From contig JBGAFV010000001.1 of the NCBI GenBank assembly GCA_044227095.1, forward strand, positions 4,464,001 to 4,528,000: a stretch of 64,000 bases of DNA, given 5' to 3'. This stretch comes from JACMLD01 sp044227095 (GTDB lineage: Bacteria; Bacteroidota; Bacteroidia; Chitinophagales; Chitinophagaceae). This document shows positions 1 to 7,722 of the stretch, piece by piece; position 1 is the first letter of the stretch, and the number at the start of each line of letters is the position of its first letter. The notes below the pieces were generated by a model. The model made no database searches. It saw nothing but the letters and a program-made list of their open reading frames with translations, and was not told where the DNA came from. The translations under genes and the position numbers were made by a program.

Positions 1-54
1 TCTTTGTCTGTTGCAAAATATCTTAATGAAGAGAAAAAGAAAACAACTGCATAA
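1..54 (+). CDS. 3' end of an unidentified gene (partial)
   Basis: Frame 1 is open from the first base to a TAA at 52-54 and encodes 17 residues ending in a lysine-rich tail (EEKKKTTA). The composition looks like a normal charged C-terminus, so the upstream gene probably ends here. Too little is visible to name it. The 78 bases before the next gene end show no clear terminator. Confidence 0.4.
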   Translation, partial: SLSVAKYLNEEKKKTTA

Positions 55-132
55 CTACGGCTTACCCCTCTGTTACACTATAACAAACAATTAATACATC
101 CGCGTTTGTAATAAACCCGGAAGTAGATTTTT

Positions 133-1506
133 TTATTCTGATTGAACAGAAGGAATATTGGTTTCTTCATTTGTACGCCGCATTGGTGGCCTGTTCAAAT
201 AAGTAAGGCTGCGCCACACCCATTCAAAAGGCCCGAAACGAAAATACCTTAGCCAGATATGACTGAAGATGACCTGGAATATCCAAATGCTTATTACAAC
301 ATAATATACCTGGTAGCGCTGCAGTTTATCAAACAAACCAACCCCATAAAAAATAATTGAAGTAATGATTGACTGACATAAATAATTAGTGAAAGCCATT
401 TGGCCAACCGGTGCAAAAACATGCATCAACCTTTTTAACGGCGTTATTTTATACAACAATATCAATAAACTTAAATACCCTGTTGTTTGAAAAAGTCTTC
501 TTGCATCATAAAAGCTAAAGCGCCATTGCTGAACAAACCTGTAATAATCGAATTTTAAATGGTATTGTGTACTTAAATAAAAATAGTTTAACAATAACCC
601 AAGGCCAATTCCTGCAAAAGCAATCAACCCATATAAAGTATTTGATTTCTGCCCGGTAAGGTAACCGGTTTTGTATAAAGCCATACCAAGGAAAAAGAAC
701 ATCAGCATATCCCACCATCCGTTATAAAAACCATAGCTCTGTATTTCCATATTGATGTCTTTATAATACCTGAAAATGCTGATATAGTTTTTACCCTTTA
801 TTTTCTTTACATCTTCTTTTGCTCTTTTTGCAATTCCGGCAGTATCATTTCTGTCTTTAAAAGAAGTGTATTTTCCTACATCTTCTTTTTGCTGATCTGT
901 GAGCTTAACTTTTGTTGTATCAAGTTTTGCAATGACCTGCCCTTTCTTTACAATGTTTTTATACTTATACAAATCGCTGTTTTCCCGATAGGTTGATAAC
1001 GCCAGTAAAAAAACAACCGCTAATAAAAGTTTTTTGGGCGACCAGTTGCGAAAAGGAAACAACAACAAACCACACAATGCATAAGGATACAGTATATCGC
1101 CCGGCCATAAAAATATAAACGCATTGATTAAGCCAAACACAAGCAACCACAACATGCGGCGATAGAAAATATCAGCAGGCTCAAGGCCTGGTTTTTCTTT
1201 TACAAGGCGATTGATCAATAAAATAGTTCCGGCACCAAATAAAATAGAAAACAATCCACGCATGGTGCCTTCAAATAAAAAGCACTCTGCCACCCACGCA
1301 TAAAAGTTTGGGCCCGTTATTGGCTGGCTAAGGTTCATCTTATCGTAATACAAATAAGACTGGCTTTGCGCCATGCTATTCATTAGCAAAATGCCCAGTA
1401 AGGCAATGCCTCTTACGCTGTCTAAAAAAAGAATGCGTTCTTTTTTATTAAGTGGTGCAGAAAAAGCAGGTTGCTGCTCTGAAGAATGACTATAGGATGT
1501 ACTCAT
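133..1506 (-). CDS. DUF418 family integral membrane protein
   Basis: A 457-residue polytopic inner-membrane protein of the DUF418/YeiB type. The N-terminal segment (about residues 23-45) carries the LDSVRGIALLGILLMN signature of this group, followed by several hydrophobic helices. The C-terminal third, with FTNYLCQS, a long helix pair, then FRFGPFEWVWRSLTY, is the DUF418 domain proper. A hydrophilic lysine-rich insert of about 70 residues (around 185-255) sits between membrane segments. Family members are proposed to be acyl-transfer-type or transport membrane proteins, but no reaction is established. It stands alone on the minus strand, downstream of the isomerase-like gene but separated from it by a strong hairpin. 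Confidence 0.85.
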   Translation of the reverse strand: MSTSYSHSSEQQPAFSAPLNKKERILFLDSVRGIALLGILLMNSMAQSQSYLYYDKMNLSQPITGPNFYAWVAECFLFEGTMRGLFSILFGAGTILLINRLVKEKPGLEPADIFYRRMLWLLVFGLINAFIFLWPGDILYPYALCGLLLFPFRNWSPKKLLLAVVFLLALSTYRENSDLYKYKNIVKKGQVIAKLDTTKVKLTDQQKEDVGKYTSFKDRNDTAGIAKRAKEDVKKIKGKNYISIFRYYKDINMEIQSYGFYNGWWDMLMFFFLGMALYKTGYLTGQKSNTLYGLIAFAGIGLGLLLNYFYLSTQYHLKFDYYRFVQQWRFSFYDARRLFQTTGYLSLLILLYKITPLKRLMHVFAPVGQMAFTNYLCQSIITSIIFYGVGLFDKLQRYQVYYVVISIWIFQVIFSHIWLRYFRFGPFEWVWRSLTYLNRPPMRRTNEETNIPSVQSE

Positions 1507-1703
1507 ATGATGGGTTTATGTTGGAATAGCAATAGCGTGCAATTAATTGCGGTGAAAGCTTTGTTATTCTTAATGTGCAGTGTGGTAAGAAAGTAAAAGA
1601 AGGAACGGAGGAGGTGCTATAATCAGTTCTTAAATGAAACAGTAAGTTAGGGAATAAAAACAAAATTGCAAAAACATAGGGCAATTGCAAAAAATAGTAA
1701 AAA

Positions 1704-1774
1704 ACAAAAATGCCATATTCACTATAAAACTGAAAGCGTTCAGCGTTTATAATAAATACGGCATTACAATTAAA
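1704..1774 (-). terminator. Hairpin terminator of the isomerase-like gene
   Basis: Read on the minus strand, TGCCGTATTTATTATAAA pairs imperfectly with TTTATAGTGAATATGGCA, with an inner CTGAA/TTCAG stem, and is followed by TTTTTGTTTTTT. It lies just after the stop at 1780 and before the DUF418 gene. Confidence 0.7.
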
Positions 1775-1779
1775 TTAGT

Positions 1780-2700
1780 TTACATAAAACTATCCGCTTC
1801 GCGATAAGCTTTTATCAGCGCCGCTTCTCCATCTTTACCAGGCCCGGCGTTGCCATGCTCCATACCTAAAACACCTTTGTAACCTTTATTGTAGATATGT
1901 TTAAAAATATTTTTGTAATTCATTTCGCCAGTGCCGGGTTCGTTTCTTCCCGGGTTATCACCTATCTGGAAATACGCAACTTCATCATAAGCCCAATCAA
2001 TATGCTTAATAATGTTGCCGGTATTTTTTTGAATATGATACATGTCGTACAAAATTTTGCATGAAGGGCTATTCACTCCTTTGCAGATAGCATACGCCTG
2101 GTCTGTACTGCGCAGAAATAAATCAGGCGTATCGCTTAAAGGTTCAAGTACCATTATAACTCCTTCTTTCTCTAAAATCTCGGCGCCTTTTCTTAGCGCC
2201 ATAATTATATTTCCTGTTTGAATTCCTTCAGGCAGGTGCCTTTCAAAATCTCCGGGAACAACTGTAGCTAATTTTCCACCACAGCGTTTAGAAACTTCAA
2301 TAGCATTGCGGCAACCTTTCAAAAATATTTCAACAAATTCTGGCTTGCCTGCGGCCAGCGTATTGGCGCCGTTGCCACCTTTATCCAGCACAAACACACC
2401 CATTGCCATTCCAAGCTTTGCAAGCAGATCGCCAATCTTTTTTTGTTCTTCAGGCGTTCTATGGCTCATGCCATTGTCTTCAATAGAACGAAAACCCTGA
2501 TCGTACCCAAATTTTATTTGCTCAAGAAAGTCTGTTCCTGCGCTATTCTTAAACATTCCATCGTGAAAACCATAGTTAAGATGAAAAGGTTTTCCATCTG
2601 CGGGTAAATTTTCTTTCGTATTGTTTCCTAAAACAGCACCAGAACCAAGTAAGGTACCAGCAGCAAGGAAAGAGTGTTGCATAAATTTTCTGCGTTGCAT
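1780..2700 (-). CDS. Exported hydroxypyruvate isomerase-like TIM-barrel protein
   Basis: 306 residues. The N-terminus (MQRRKFMQHSFLAAGTLLG) is a twin-arginine-like export signal with RRKF, so the protein probably acts in the periplasm. The rest is an AP-endonuclease-2 type TIM barrel: VMVLEPLSDTPDL, ILYDMYHIQ, YFQIGDNPGRNEPGTGEMNY and GVLGMEHG supply the metal-binding Glu, Asp, His and Glu residues of hydroxypyruvate isomerase/sugar isomerase-epimerase relatives. The substrate cannot be read from sequence; Bacteroidota encode many exported paralogues linked to sugar or inositol breakdown. It is divergent from apbE, with 56 bases between the two starts. Confidence 0.85.
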   Translation of the reverse strand: MQRRKFMQHSFLAAGTLLGSGAVLGNNTKENLPADGKPFHLNYGFHDGMFKNSAGTDFLEQIKFGYDQGFRSIEDNGMSHRTPEEQKKIGDLLAKLGMAMGVFVLDKGGNGANTLAAGKPEFVEIFLKGCRNAIEVSKRCGGKLATVVPGDFERHLPEGIQTGNIIMALRKGAEILEKEGVIMVLEPLSDTPDLFLRSTDQAYAICKGVNSPSCKILYDMYHIQKNTGNIIKHIDWAYDEVAYFQIGDNPGRNEPGTGEMNYKNIFKHIYNKGYKGVLGMEHGNAGPGKDGEAALIKAYREADSFM

Positions 2701-2756
2701 AGTATCGTTAGTTTATGCACTAAATTTACCGGAATTCAATTATAAAAAACAAAATA

Positions 2757-3770
2757 TTGTTGCGGCTTTATTTTCTAACGGTATTTACTATTCTTTTTTT
2801 GGCAAGCAGCCATGCCCAACTGCAGCGGTTTTCTTATACTGTTCCAAAAATGGGCTCTCCGTTTACAATCATATTGTATGCTAAAGATTCAGCCGTTGCT
2901 AGTACTACCGCCAGGCAATGTTTTATTTTAGTAGATTCTCTTGTAAACATTCTTAGCGATTATATTGATAGCAGCGAGTTAAACCGACTTTGTGCCCGTG
3001 CAGGCAGAAACAGCTTTGTATGTTCTCCTGCATTGTTTGAAATACTCCTGCAATCAAAATATGCTTATGAAAAAAGCGGTAAAAGTTTTGATATTACGCT
3101 GGGGCCTGTTACCCGCCTCTGGCGCAAAGCAAGAAAAGAAAAAATATTTGCTGATGCTGCACAGGTAAAAGAAAAACTTGCTTTAACTGGTTTTAATAAA
3201 GTTGGTATTGATACTGCTGCGCATGCTGTTTACCTCAAACAACAAGGCATGCAGCTTGATTTGGGAGGCATAGGCCAGGGCTTTATTGCACAAAAAGTGA
3301 TCGGCTATCTGCAACAACATGCCATAGAAAATGCATTGGTAGATGTAAGCGGCGATATAACTGCAATTGGTTCGCCACCAGGCAAAAATGGTTGGATAGT
3401 AGCTATAAACCTGCCGGAAAGTGAAGATAAATTATTACCAAAACACCTGCTGATAAAGAATAAATCAGTTACCACTTCCGGAGATGTATATCAATATTTT
3501 GAACACAATGGCAAAAGGTATTCTCATATTGTTGATCCTGCAACGGGCTATGGCATAACCGCTCAAAAAAATGTGACCGTTATTGCGGATAATTGCACTA
3601 CAGCCGACTGGCTTACAAAAGCCTGCAGCATATTGCCGGTTTCAAAAGCAATAAAACTTGCCAACAGCCTTCATGCAGAAGTATTGATTGCCGAAATGAA
3701 AGAAGGCAAACTTATTTTTTATACATCAAAAGGCTTTGCGAGGTACTGGCAGACAAAGAATGAAAAATGA
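2757..3770 (+). CDS. apbE: FAD:protein FMN transferase (ApbE family)
   Basis: 337 residues with an N-terminal signal peptide (YFLTVFTILFLASSHAQ). ApbE hallmarks are present: an SDYIDSSELNRL segment, GPVTRLWR, LDLGGIGQGFIAQ (flavin-binding), DVSGDITAIG, TSGDVYQYF and YSHIVDPATG with the conserved His-Asp. The family moves FMN from FAD to a threonine in exported flavoproteins such as NqrB/NqrC or RnfG. The start is TTG at 2757, the only one that leaves an intact signal peptide. No Nqr/Rnf subunit lies nearby, so the target is elsewhere. An 8-base-period repeat and then a heptad array begin within 5 and 26 bases of the stop. Confidence 0.92.
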   Translation: MLRLYFLTVFTILFLASSHAQLQRFSYTVPKMGSPFTIILYAKDSAVASTTARQCFILVDSLVNILSDYIDSSELNRLCARAGRNSFVCSPALFEILLQSKYAYEKSGKSFDITLGPVTRLWRKARKEKIFADAAQVKEKLALTGFNKVGIDTAAHAVYLKQQGMQLDLGGIGQGFIAQKVIGYLQQHAIENALVDVSGDITAIGSPPGKNGWIVAINLPESEDKLLPKHLLIKNKSVTTSGDVYQYFEHNGKRYSHIVDPATGYGITAQKNVTVIADNCTTADWLTKACSILPVSKAIKLANSLHAEVLIAEMKEGKLIFYTSKGFARYWQTKNEK

Positions 3771-3774
3771 TATG

Positions 3775-3792
3775 CCGCAGATGCGCAGATTA
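3775..3792 (+). repeat. 8-base-period CGCAGAT repeat, forward copy
   Basis: CGCAGAT occurs at 3776 and again 8 bases later, followed by TAA. The same word occurs at 19432-19448 and 47047-47064 in this orientation and at 4907-4924 and 5029-5047 inverted, always in spacers. Confidence 0.8.
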
Positions 3793-3795
3793 AAA

Positions 3796-3830
3796 AGCTA
3801 ATAGCTAAAAGCTCACAGCTAATAGCTTTT
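3796..3830 (+). repeat. Heptad array (RRCTANN), five units
   Basis: Five consecutive 7-base units in phase: AGCTAAT, AGCTAAA, AGCTCAC, AGCTAAT, AGCTTTT. It sits between apbE and the SUMF-like gene, 25 bases past the apbE stop. Same family as the arrays at 19693, 27370, 37668, 47163 and 55321. Confidence 0.85.
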
Positions 3831-3868
3831 TTCCCTATCTTGAATTTTCTTTAAAAACATTTATTACA

Positions 3869-4828
3869 GTGAAAAAAACAATTGCCTTACTTTTTTGCGT
3901 TGCTTGCTCGGCCTTATTATGTGCACAAAATGCAGCAGATTTTAAACCGTATGATCAAACTGTTCCCGGATCGGCATTTACATTTAAGATGATGCCCGTA
4001 AAGGCTGGCAGTTTTTTAATGGGCAGCAATGAAAAAGAAAAAAACCGCAACAGTGACGAAGGCCCTCAAAAAAATGTAACCATATCTGCATTCTGGATGG
4101 CGACATTTGAAGTAAGCCGCGATGCTTTTGATGTTTTTTATAAAGATGAAACCATACCTCAAAACTCCACAGTTGATGCCGTTACAAGGCCCAGCCAGCA
4201 ATACATAGATTTCAGTTTGGGCATGGGCAAAGAAGGCGGCTATCCTGTAAATAGCATGTCGCAATATGCTGCGCTTATGTATTGCCGTTGGTTATACGTG
4301 CATACCGGTATTTTTTACCGTTTACCTACAGAAGCCGAATGGGAATATGCTTGTCGTGCTGGTTCTACCACAACATATTATTTTGGTAATGACAGTACTG
4401 AATTAGGAAAGTATGCATGGTATGCGGGTAATAGCGATAACAAATTTCAAAAAGCGGGACAAAAACAGCCCAATGCGTGGGGATTGTACGATATGCTGGG
4501 CAATGTAAGCGAATGGGTGCTGGATCATTACGACGAGCAATCGTTGCAAAAACTTGCAGATAAAACAACCGATCCCCAACCAGCGTTTAGTACTACCCGT
4601 TATCCCAAAGTTTTAAAAGGTGGTGGCTATGCTGATAATGCAGCTCAATTGCGCATTGCTAACAGAATAAAATCAGATCCTGTATGGAACAGGCGTGACC
4701 CGCAAATACCCCGCAGCAAATGGTGGATAACAGATGCCCCCTGGGTTGGCTTCCGCGTTATAAGGCCATTAAAGCAACCGTCTAAAGAAGAGATAGAAGT
4801 GTTTTTTAAGAAATACCTGGGGCAGTAA
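3869..4828 (+). CDS. Exported SUMF1/FGE-fold protein (GldK-like), without FGE cysteines
   Basis: 319 residues starting at GTG 3869 with a signal peptide (KKTIALLFCVACSALLCAQ). The whole mature part is a formylglycine-generating-enzyme sulfatase domain: PVKAGSFLMGSN, FWMATFEVSRDAFDVF, YPVNSMSQYAALMYCRWL, RLPTEAEWEYACRAG, WGLYDMLGNVSEWVLD and GFRVIRPL. The active-site Cys pair of true FGE, expected in the RGGS..C....C....R segment, is missing: here it reads LKGGGYADNAAQLRIANR. So it probably has a binding or structural role, like the GldK/GldJ group, rather than formylglycine formation. It is flanked by inverted copies of the CGCAGAT repeat. No sulfatase gene is adjacent. Confidence 0.85.
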   Translation: MKKTIALLFCVACSALLCAQNAADFKPYDQTVPGSAFTFKMMPVKAGSFLMGSNEKEKNRNSDEGPQKNVTISAFWMATFEVSRDAFDVFYKDETIPQNSTVDAVTRPSQQYIDFSLGMGKEGGYPVNSMSQYAALMYCRWLYVHTGIFYRLPTEAEWEYACRAGSTTTYYFGNDSTELGKYAWYAGNSDNKFQKAGQKQPNAWGLYDMLGNVSEWVLDHYDEQSLQKLADKTTDPQPAFSTTRYPKVLKGGGYADNAAQLRIANRIKSDPVWNRRDPQIPRSKWWITDAPWVGFRVIRPLKQPSKEEIEVFFKKYLGQ

Positions 4829-4834
4829 CCATAG

Positions 4835-5090
4835 CCACGGAGACACTAAGGTACACAGAGATTTTACAGGGCATTTTTCTTACTTCATTGCATTTTCATT
4901 TTATTTTAATCTGCACATCTGCGGCAATTGTCAAATTGAAATTGGGCTTGCCTACTTATGTTACTTTCTCTCTTAACTCTGTGAAAAGAACTCTATCAAC
5001 TCCGTGGTAAACTATTTGAAATAGCATTTAAATCTGCGCATCTGCGGCTATTGTTTAAACTCCTGTGCTGCCTAGTGTTCTGGATGCCTC
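4835..5090. repeat. Spacer with CCACGGAG-type and CGCAGAT-type repeats
   Basis: The 374-base spacer 4829-5202 holds no gene. At 4835-4862 is CCACGGAGACACTAAGG then TACACAGAG. Inverted CGCAGAT repeats lie at 4907-4924 and 5029-5047. CTCCGTGGTAAAC at 5000 and CCTCCGTGGTTCAAG at about 5087 are inverted relatives of the first word, so the spacer can fold on itself. Similar words recur at 7612-7650, 19511-19540, 50890-50912 and 55200. Confidence 0.7.
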
Positions 5091-5202
5091 CGTGGTTCAA
5101 GCTATTATAATTGTCCAAATAACACTAAATCGATCCGGGTATAGATATTTTTTTATACATTTAGTTGCCAAAATACACACTCATTTCAATAAAAATTCTA
5201 TC

Positions 5203-6543
5203 ATGAACAACGATGCTTCGCAGAAAAATCCTTCACGCAGGGATTTTGTAAAACAAACAAGTTTATTGGCAGGCGGTCTTGCTGCTGCTCCATTTTTATC
5301 AAGGGCCAATTATTTTTCAGGCGCAGACGATACCATTAAGATTGCCTTAGTTGGTTGTGGCGGCCGCGGTACAGGTGCTGCCACACAGGCATTGTCTACC
5401 ACACAAAATGTAAAACTGGTTGCTATGTGCGATGCATTCCGCGATAACCTGGATGCCTGCTATAAAAACCTTACCTCAGACGATTCTGATACCGGTAAAC
5501 CTTCTGCTATTAAAGCAAGGGTTGATGTTCCTGAATCTAGAAAATTTACAGGTTTTGATGGCTATAAAAAAGCCATTGCACTTGCAGATGTAGTTATTCT
5601 TGCCACACCTCCGGGTTTCCGCTTTATGCATTTTGATGAAGCCATTAAGCAGAACAAACACGTGTTTATGGAAAAACCAGTGGCTACAGATCCTGCTGGT
5701 GTACAAAGTGTATTGGCTACAGCCGCACTTGCCAAACAAAAGAAATTGAATGTTGTGGTTGGCCTTCAACGCCACTACCAGAATTCATACCGCGAATTAT
5801 TTAAACGCAAAGACATGATTGGCGACATCACCTCTATGCAGGCTTGGTGGAACAATGATGGCGTTTGGGTTCGTCCACGTAAAGAAGGACAAACTGAAAT
5901 GGAATACCAAATGCGCAACTGGTATTATTTTGTATGGCTTTGCGGAGACCATATCACTGAACAACATATTCACAACCTTGATGTGATTAACTGGTTTAAG
6001 CAAGGCTACCCTGTAAAAGCACAGGGAATGGGTGGCCGCCAGGTTCGTAAAGGAAAAGAGAACGGTGAAATTTTTGATCACCACTATGTAGAGTTTCAAT
6101 ATGCAGATGGAAGTATTCTAAACAGCCAGTGCCGTCACATACCAGGCACCATGAGTAAAGTAGATGAACTCTTCATTGGTACAAAAGGAAAAATCTATTG
6201 TGGCGATGCAAAGATTACAGATCCTAATGGCAATGTGTTGTATAAGTTTGATAAGAAAGGAGAACCAAATCCTTACCAGGTAGAACATGATGAATTGTTT
6301 GCTGCTGTTGCAAAAGGCGAATACAAATTTGCCGATGCAGAGAATGGCGCAAAAAGTAGCATGACTTCTATACTTGGACGTATGGCTACTTACAGCGGGC
6401 AGGTAGTTGAATGGGATAAAGCACTCAACTCTGGCCTCGATCTTCATCCAAAAACATACGATTGGGCTGCAGCACCTCCTGTTCTTCCTAATGCAGATGG
6501 TTATTATACTGTTGCAATACCAGGTGTAACAAAATACGTGTAG
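5203..6543 (+). CDS. Tat-exported Gfo/Idh/MocA family oxidoreductase
   Basis: 446 residues from the ATG at 5203; an upstream in-frame TTG at 5065 would add 46 residues of translated spacer and is rejected. The N-terminus SRRDFVKQTSLLAGGLAAAP is a twin-arginine signal, so it folds with its cofactor before export. A Rossmann nucleotide-binding motif follows (IKIALVGCGGRGTGAA), then MEKPVATDP with the conserved EKP lysine, and a C-terminal alpha/beta dehydrogenase domain with GDHITEQHIHNLDVINW. Relatives act on sugars, inositol or N-acetylgalactosaminides with NAD(P); the substrate here is unknown. It is monocistronic, ending at a clear terminator. Confidence 0.9.
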   Translation: MNNDASQKNPSRRDFVKQTSLLAGGLAAAPFLSRANYFSGADDTIKIALVGCGGRGTGAATQALSTTQNVKLVAMCDAFRDNLDACYKNLTSDDSDTGKPSAIKARVDVPESRKFTGFDGYKKAIALADVVILATPPGFRFMHFDEAIKQNKHVFMEKPVATDPAGVQSVLATAALAKQKKLNVVVGLQRHYQNSYRELFKRKDMIGDITSMQAWWNNDGVWVRPRKEGQTEMEYQMRNWYYFVWLCGDHITEQHIHNLDVINWFKQGYPVKAQGMGGRQVRKGKENGEIFDHHYVEFQYADGSILNSQCRHIPGTMSKVDELFIGTKGKIYCGDAKITDPNGNVLYKFDKKGEPNPYQVEHDELFAAVAKGEYKFADAENGAKSSMTSILGRMATYSGQVVEWDKALNSGLDLHPKTYDWAAAPPVLPNADGYYTVAIPGVTKYV

Positions 6544-6568
6544 ATTTTTTTAAAGAATAATTTTTATG

Positions 6569-6599
6569 AGCCCTGCAGTATAACACTGCGGGGCTTTTT
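6569..6599 (+). terminator. Rho-independent terminator after the Gfo/Idh gene
   Basis: AGCCCTGCAGT pairs with ACTGCGGGGCT (11 bp with one G-T pair, 5-base loop), followed by TTTTT, 25 bases after the stop at 6543. Confidence 0.9.
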
Positions 6600-6640
6600 G
6601 TCTGAACCAGGATTTGGGGTGATTTTGAAGATTAATAGGA
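6600..6640 (+). repeat. TCTGAACCAGGATT family repeat, copy 1
   Basis: GTCTGAACCAGGATTT is followed by GAT words spaced 10, 9, 9 and 6 bases. The copy at 7464-7504 has the same head (one or two changes) and the same GAT spacing. A third copy is inverted at 19646-19689. Copies 1 and 2 flank the FISUMP gene in the same orientation. Confidence 0.8.
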
Positions 6641-6775
6641 TAACGATGCTTTGAACATATACACCATACAAATTCTGCTGCTATACGATGTCTCTCATTT
6701 CGTATTTTATATATTCTCCGCGGACTTAGTACGCAAATCAAAAAATGTTTTGAAAACTAACCCGCAATTTTGCTA

Positions 6776-7432
6776 TCATTTTTTTTGCGCAATACTTTTT
6801 ACACAACGAACAGAAAATGCTCTTTCTTTTTCACCACCATCTTGTTGATACAACGCTTGCGATCCTTTAGCAAAATTGGTATAATACGCAGTATTACTTG
6901 TGTCTTCTGTTGCTGTCCAATAAAAACCATGCGCCTCAAGTCGTCCATATTTTTCTTCAGGAGAATAGCCACCACCTAATGAAGCATTAAAACCGGAGCC
7001 TCCATCGTATATTAAAACACTGTACGCTTTTTTTCTGTCTAAGCTTGAATCCTTTTTAATACCACCGTATTTAATAATCAGTTGCTGCCATTCATCATTA
7101 GTAGGCAACCTCCACCCTTCTCCTAACAAGCTGCAACCTTTTTGTGCAGCCGTCCAGGTATAAAGGCGCCCATACAGCTTACAATTTTCTTCTGTACCTG
7201 CATAGCAATAAGAACCTGGTATATCTGATTGCAGGTTTACAGTCATCCAAATGGTATTACTTGTAAATTCTTTTGCGTAATACATTTTACCTGCGCTGTC
7301 TGTTAAAATAAACTCCTTCGATTTTGCGGCAATATTTTGTTGTGCATACACATCACTACTAGCAGCAAGGATTAAAAACCCAGCACTAACAATTAAGCGG
7401 GTAATTAAAGAGTTTGTTTTAAACAGTTTCAT
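6776..7432 (-). CDS. Exported FISUMP-domain protein
   Basis: 218 residues with a signal peptide (TRLIVSAGFLILAASSDVYAQ). The mature part is one Fibrobacter succinogenes major paralogous domain: IWMTVNLQSDIPGSYCY, YGRLYTWTAAQKGCSLLGEG, WRLPTNDEWQQLIIKYGG, GFNASLGGGYS, FYWTATEDTSNTAYY and a C-terminal FSVRCVK. The family is exported and often surface-located in Bacteroidota and Fibrobacteres; its molecular role is not established. The gene is isolated and bracketed by two direct copies of the TCTGAACCAGGATT repeat, about 170 bases past its stop and 30 bases before its start. Confidence 0.88.
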   Translation of the reverse strand: MKLFKTNSLITRLIVSAGFLILAASSDVYAQQNIAAKSKEFILTDSAGKMYYAKEFTSNTIWMTVNLQSDIPGSYCYAGTEENCKLYGRLYTWTAAQKGCSLLGEGWRLPTNDEWQQLIIKYGGIKKDSSLDRKKAYSVLIYDGGSGFNASLGGGYSPEEKYGRLEAHGFYWTATEDTSNTAYYTNFAKGSQALYQQDGGEKERAFSVRCVKSIAQKK

Positions 7433-7463
7433 TTTAGATGCTATTAGGATTGTAAAGGTAAAT

Positions 7464-7504
7464 TGTCTGAACTGGGATTTTGAAAGATTGTTAAGATTAT
7501 TGGG
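7464..7504 (+). repeat. TCTGAACCAGGATT family repeat, copy 2
   Basis: TGTCTGAACTGGGATTT followed by GAT words at spacings 10, 9, 9 and 6, identical to copy 1 at 6600. The 290-base spacer 7433-7722 also holds CTATGTGGTAAAAT near 7538, ACCTGCGGCTATT near 7574 and a CTCTGCGCCTCAGTGGTTC word near 7631, relatives of the repeats in 4829-5100. It has no gene. Confidence 0.75.
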
Positions 7505-7722
7505 ATATGGATTCTTCTATCCCTGTGAAAAACTCCATTAACTATGTGGTAAAATATCTCAAATAGCGTTTTAACCTGCGGCTATTATTCCGGTATCGAT
7601 AGCATTAAAAATTCTGTGTTTCTTTCTGTCCTCTGCGCCTCAGTGGTTCAACTACCTCCGCAGTTCACATTTTCTCAGTAATTTGCCATCCCGAAATAAT
7701 ACGGTACAACAAAAAATCAGTT

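Noticed and set aside
5065..5202. N-terminal extension of the Gfo/Idh protein
   Set aside because: Reads through spacer repeats and would bury the twin-arginine signal; the ATG at 5203 fits the family.
6600..7504. Insertion sequence around the FISUMP gene
   Set aside because: Flanking repeats are short and degenerate, and no transposase is present; only the repeat observation is kept.
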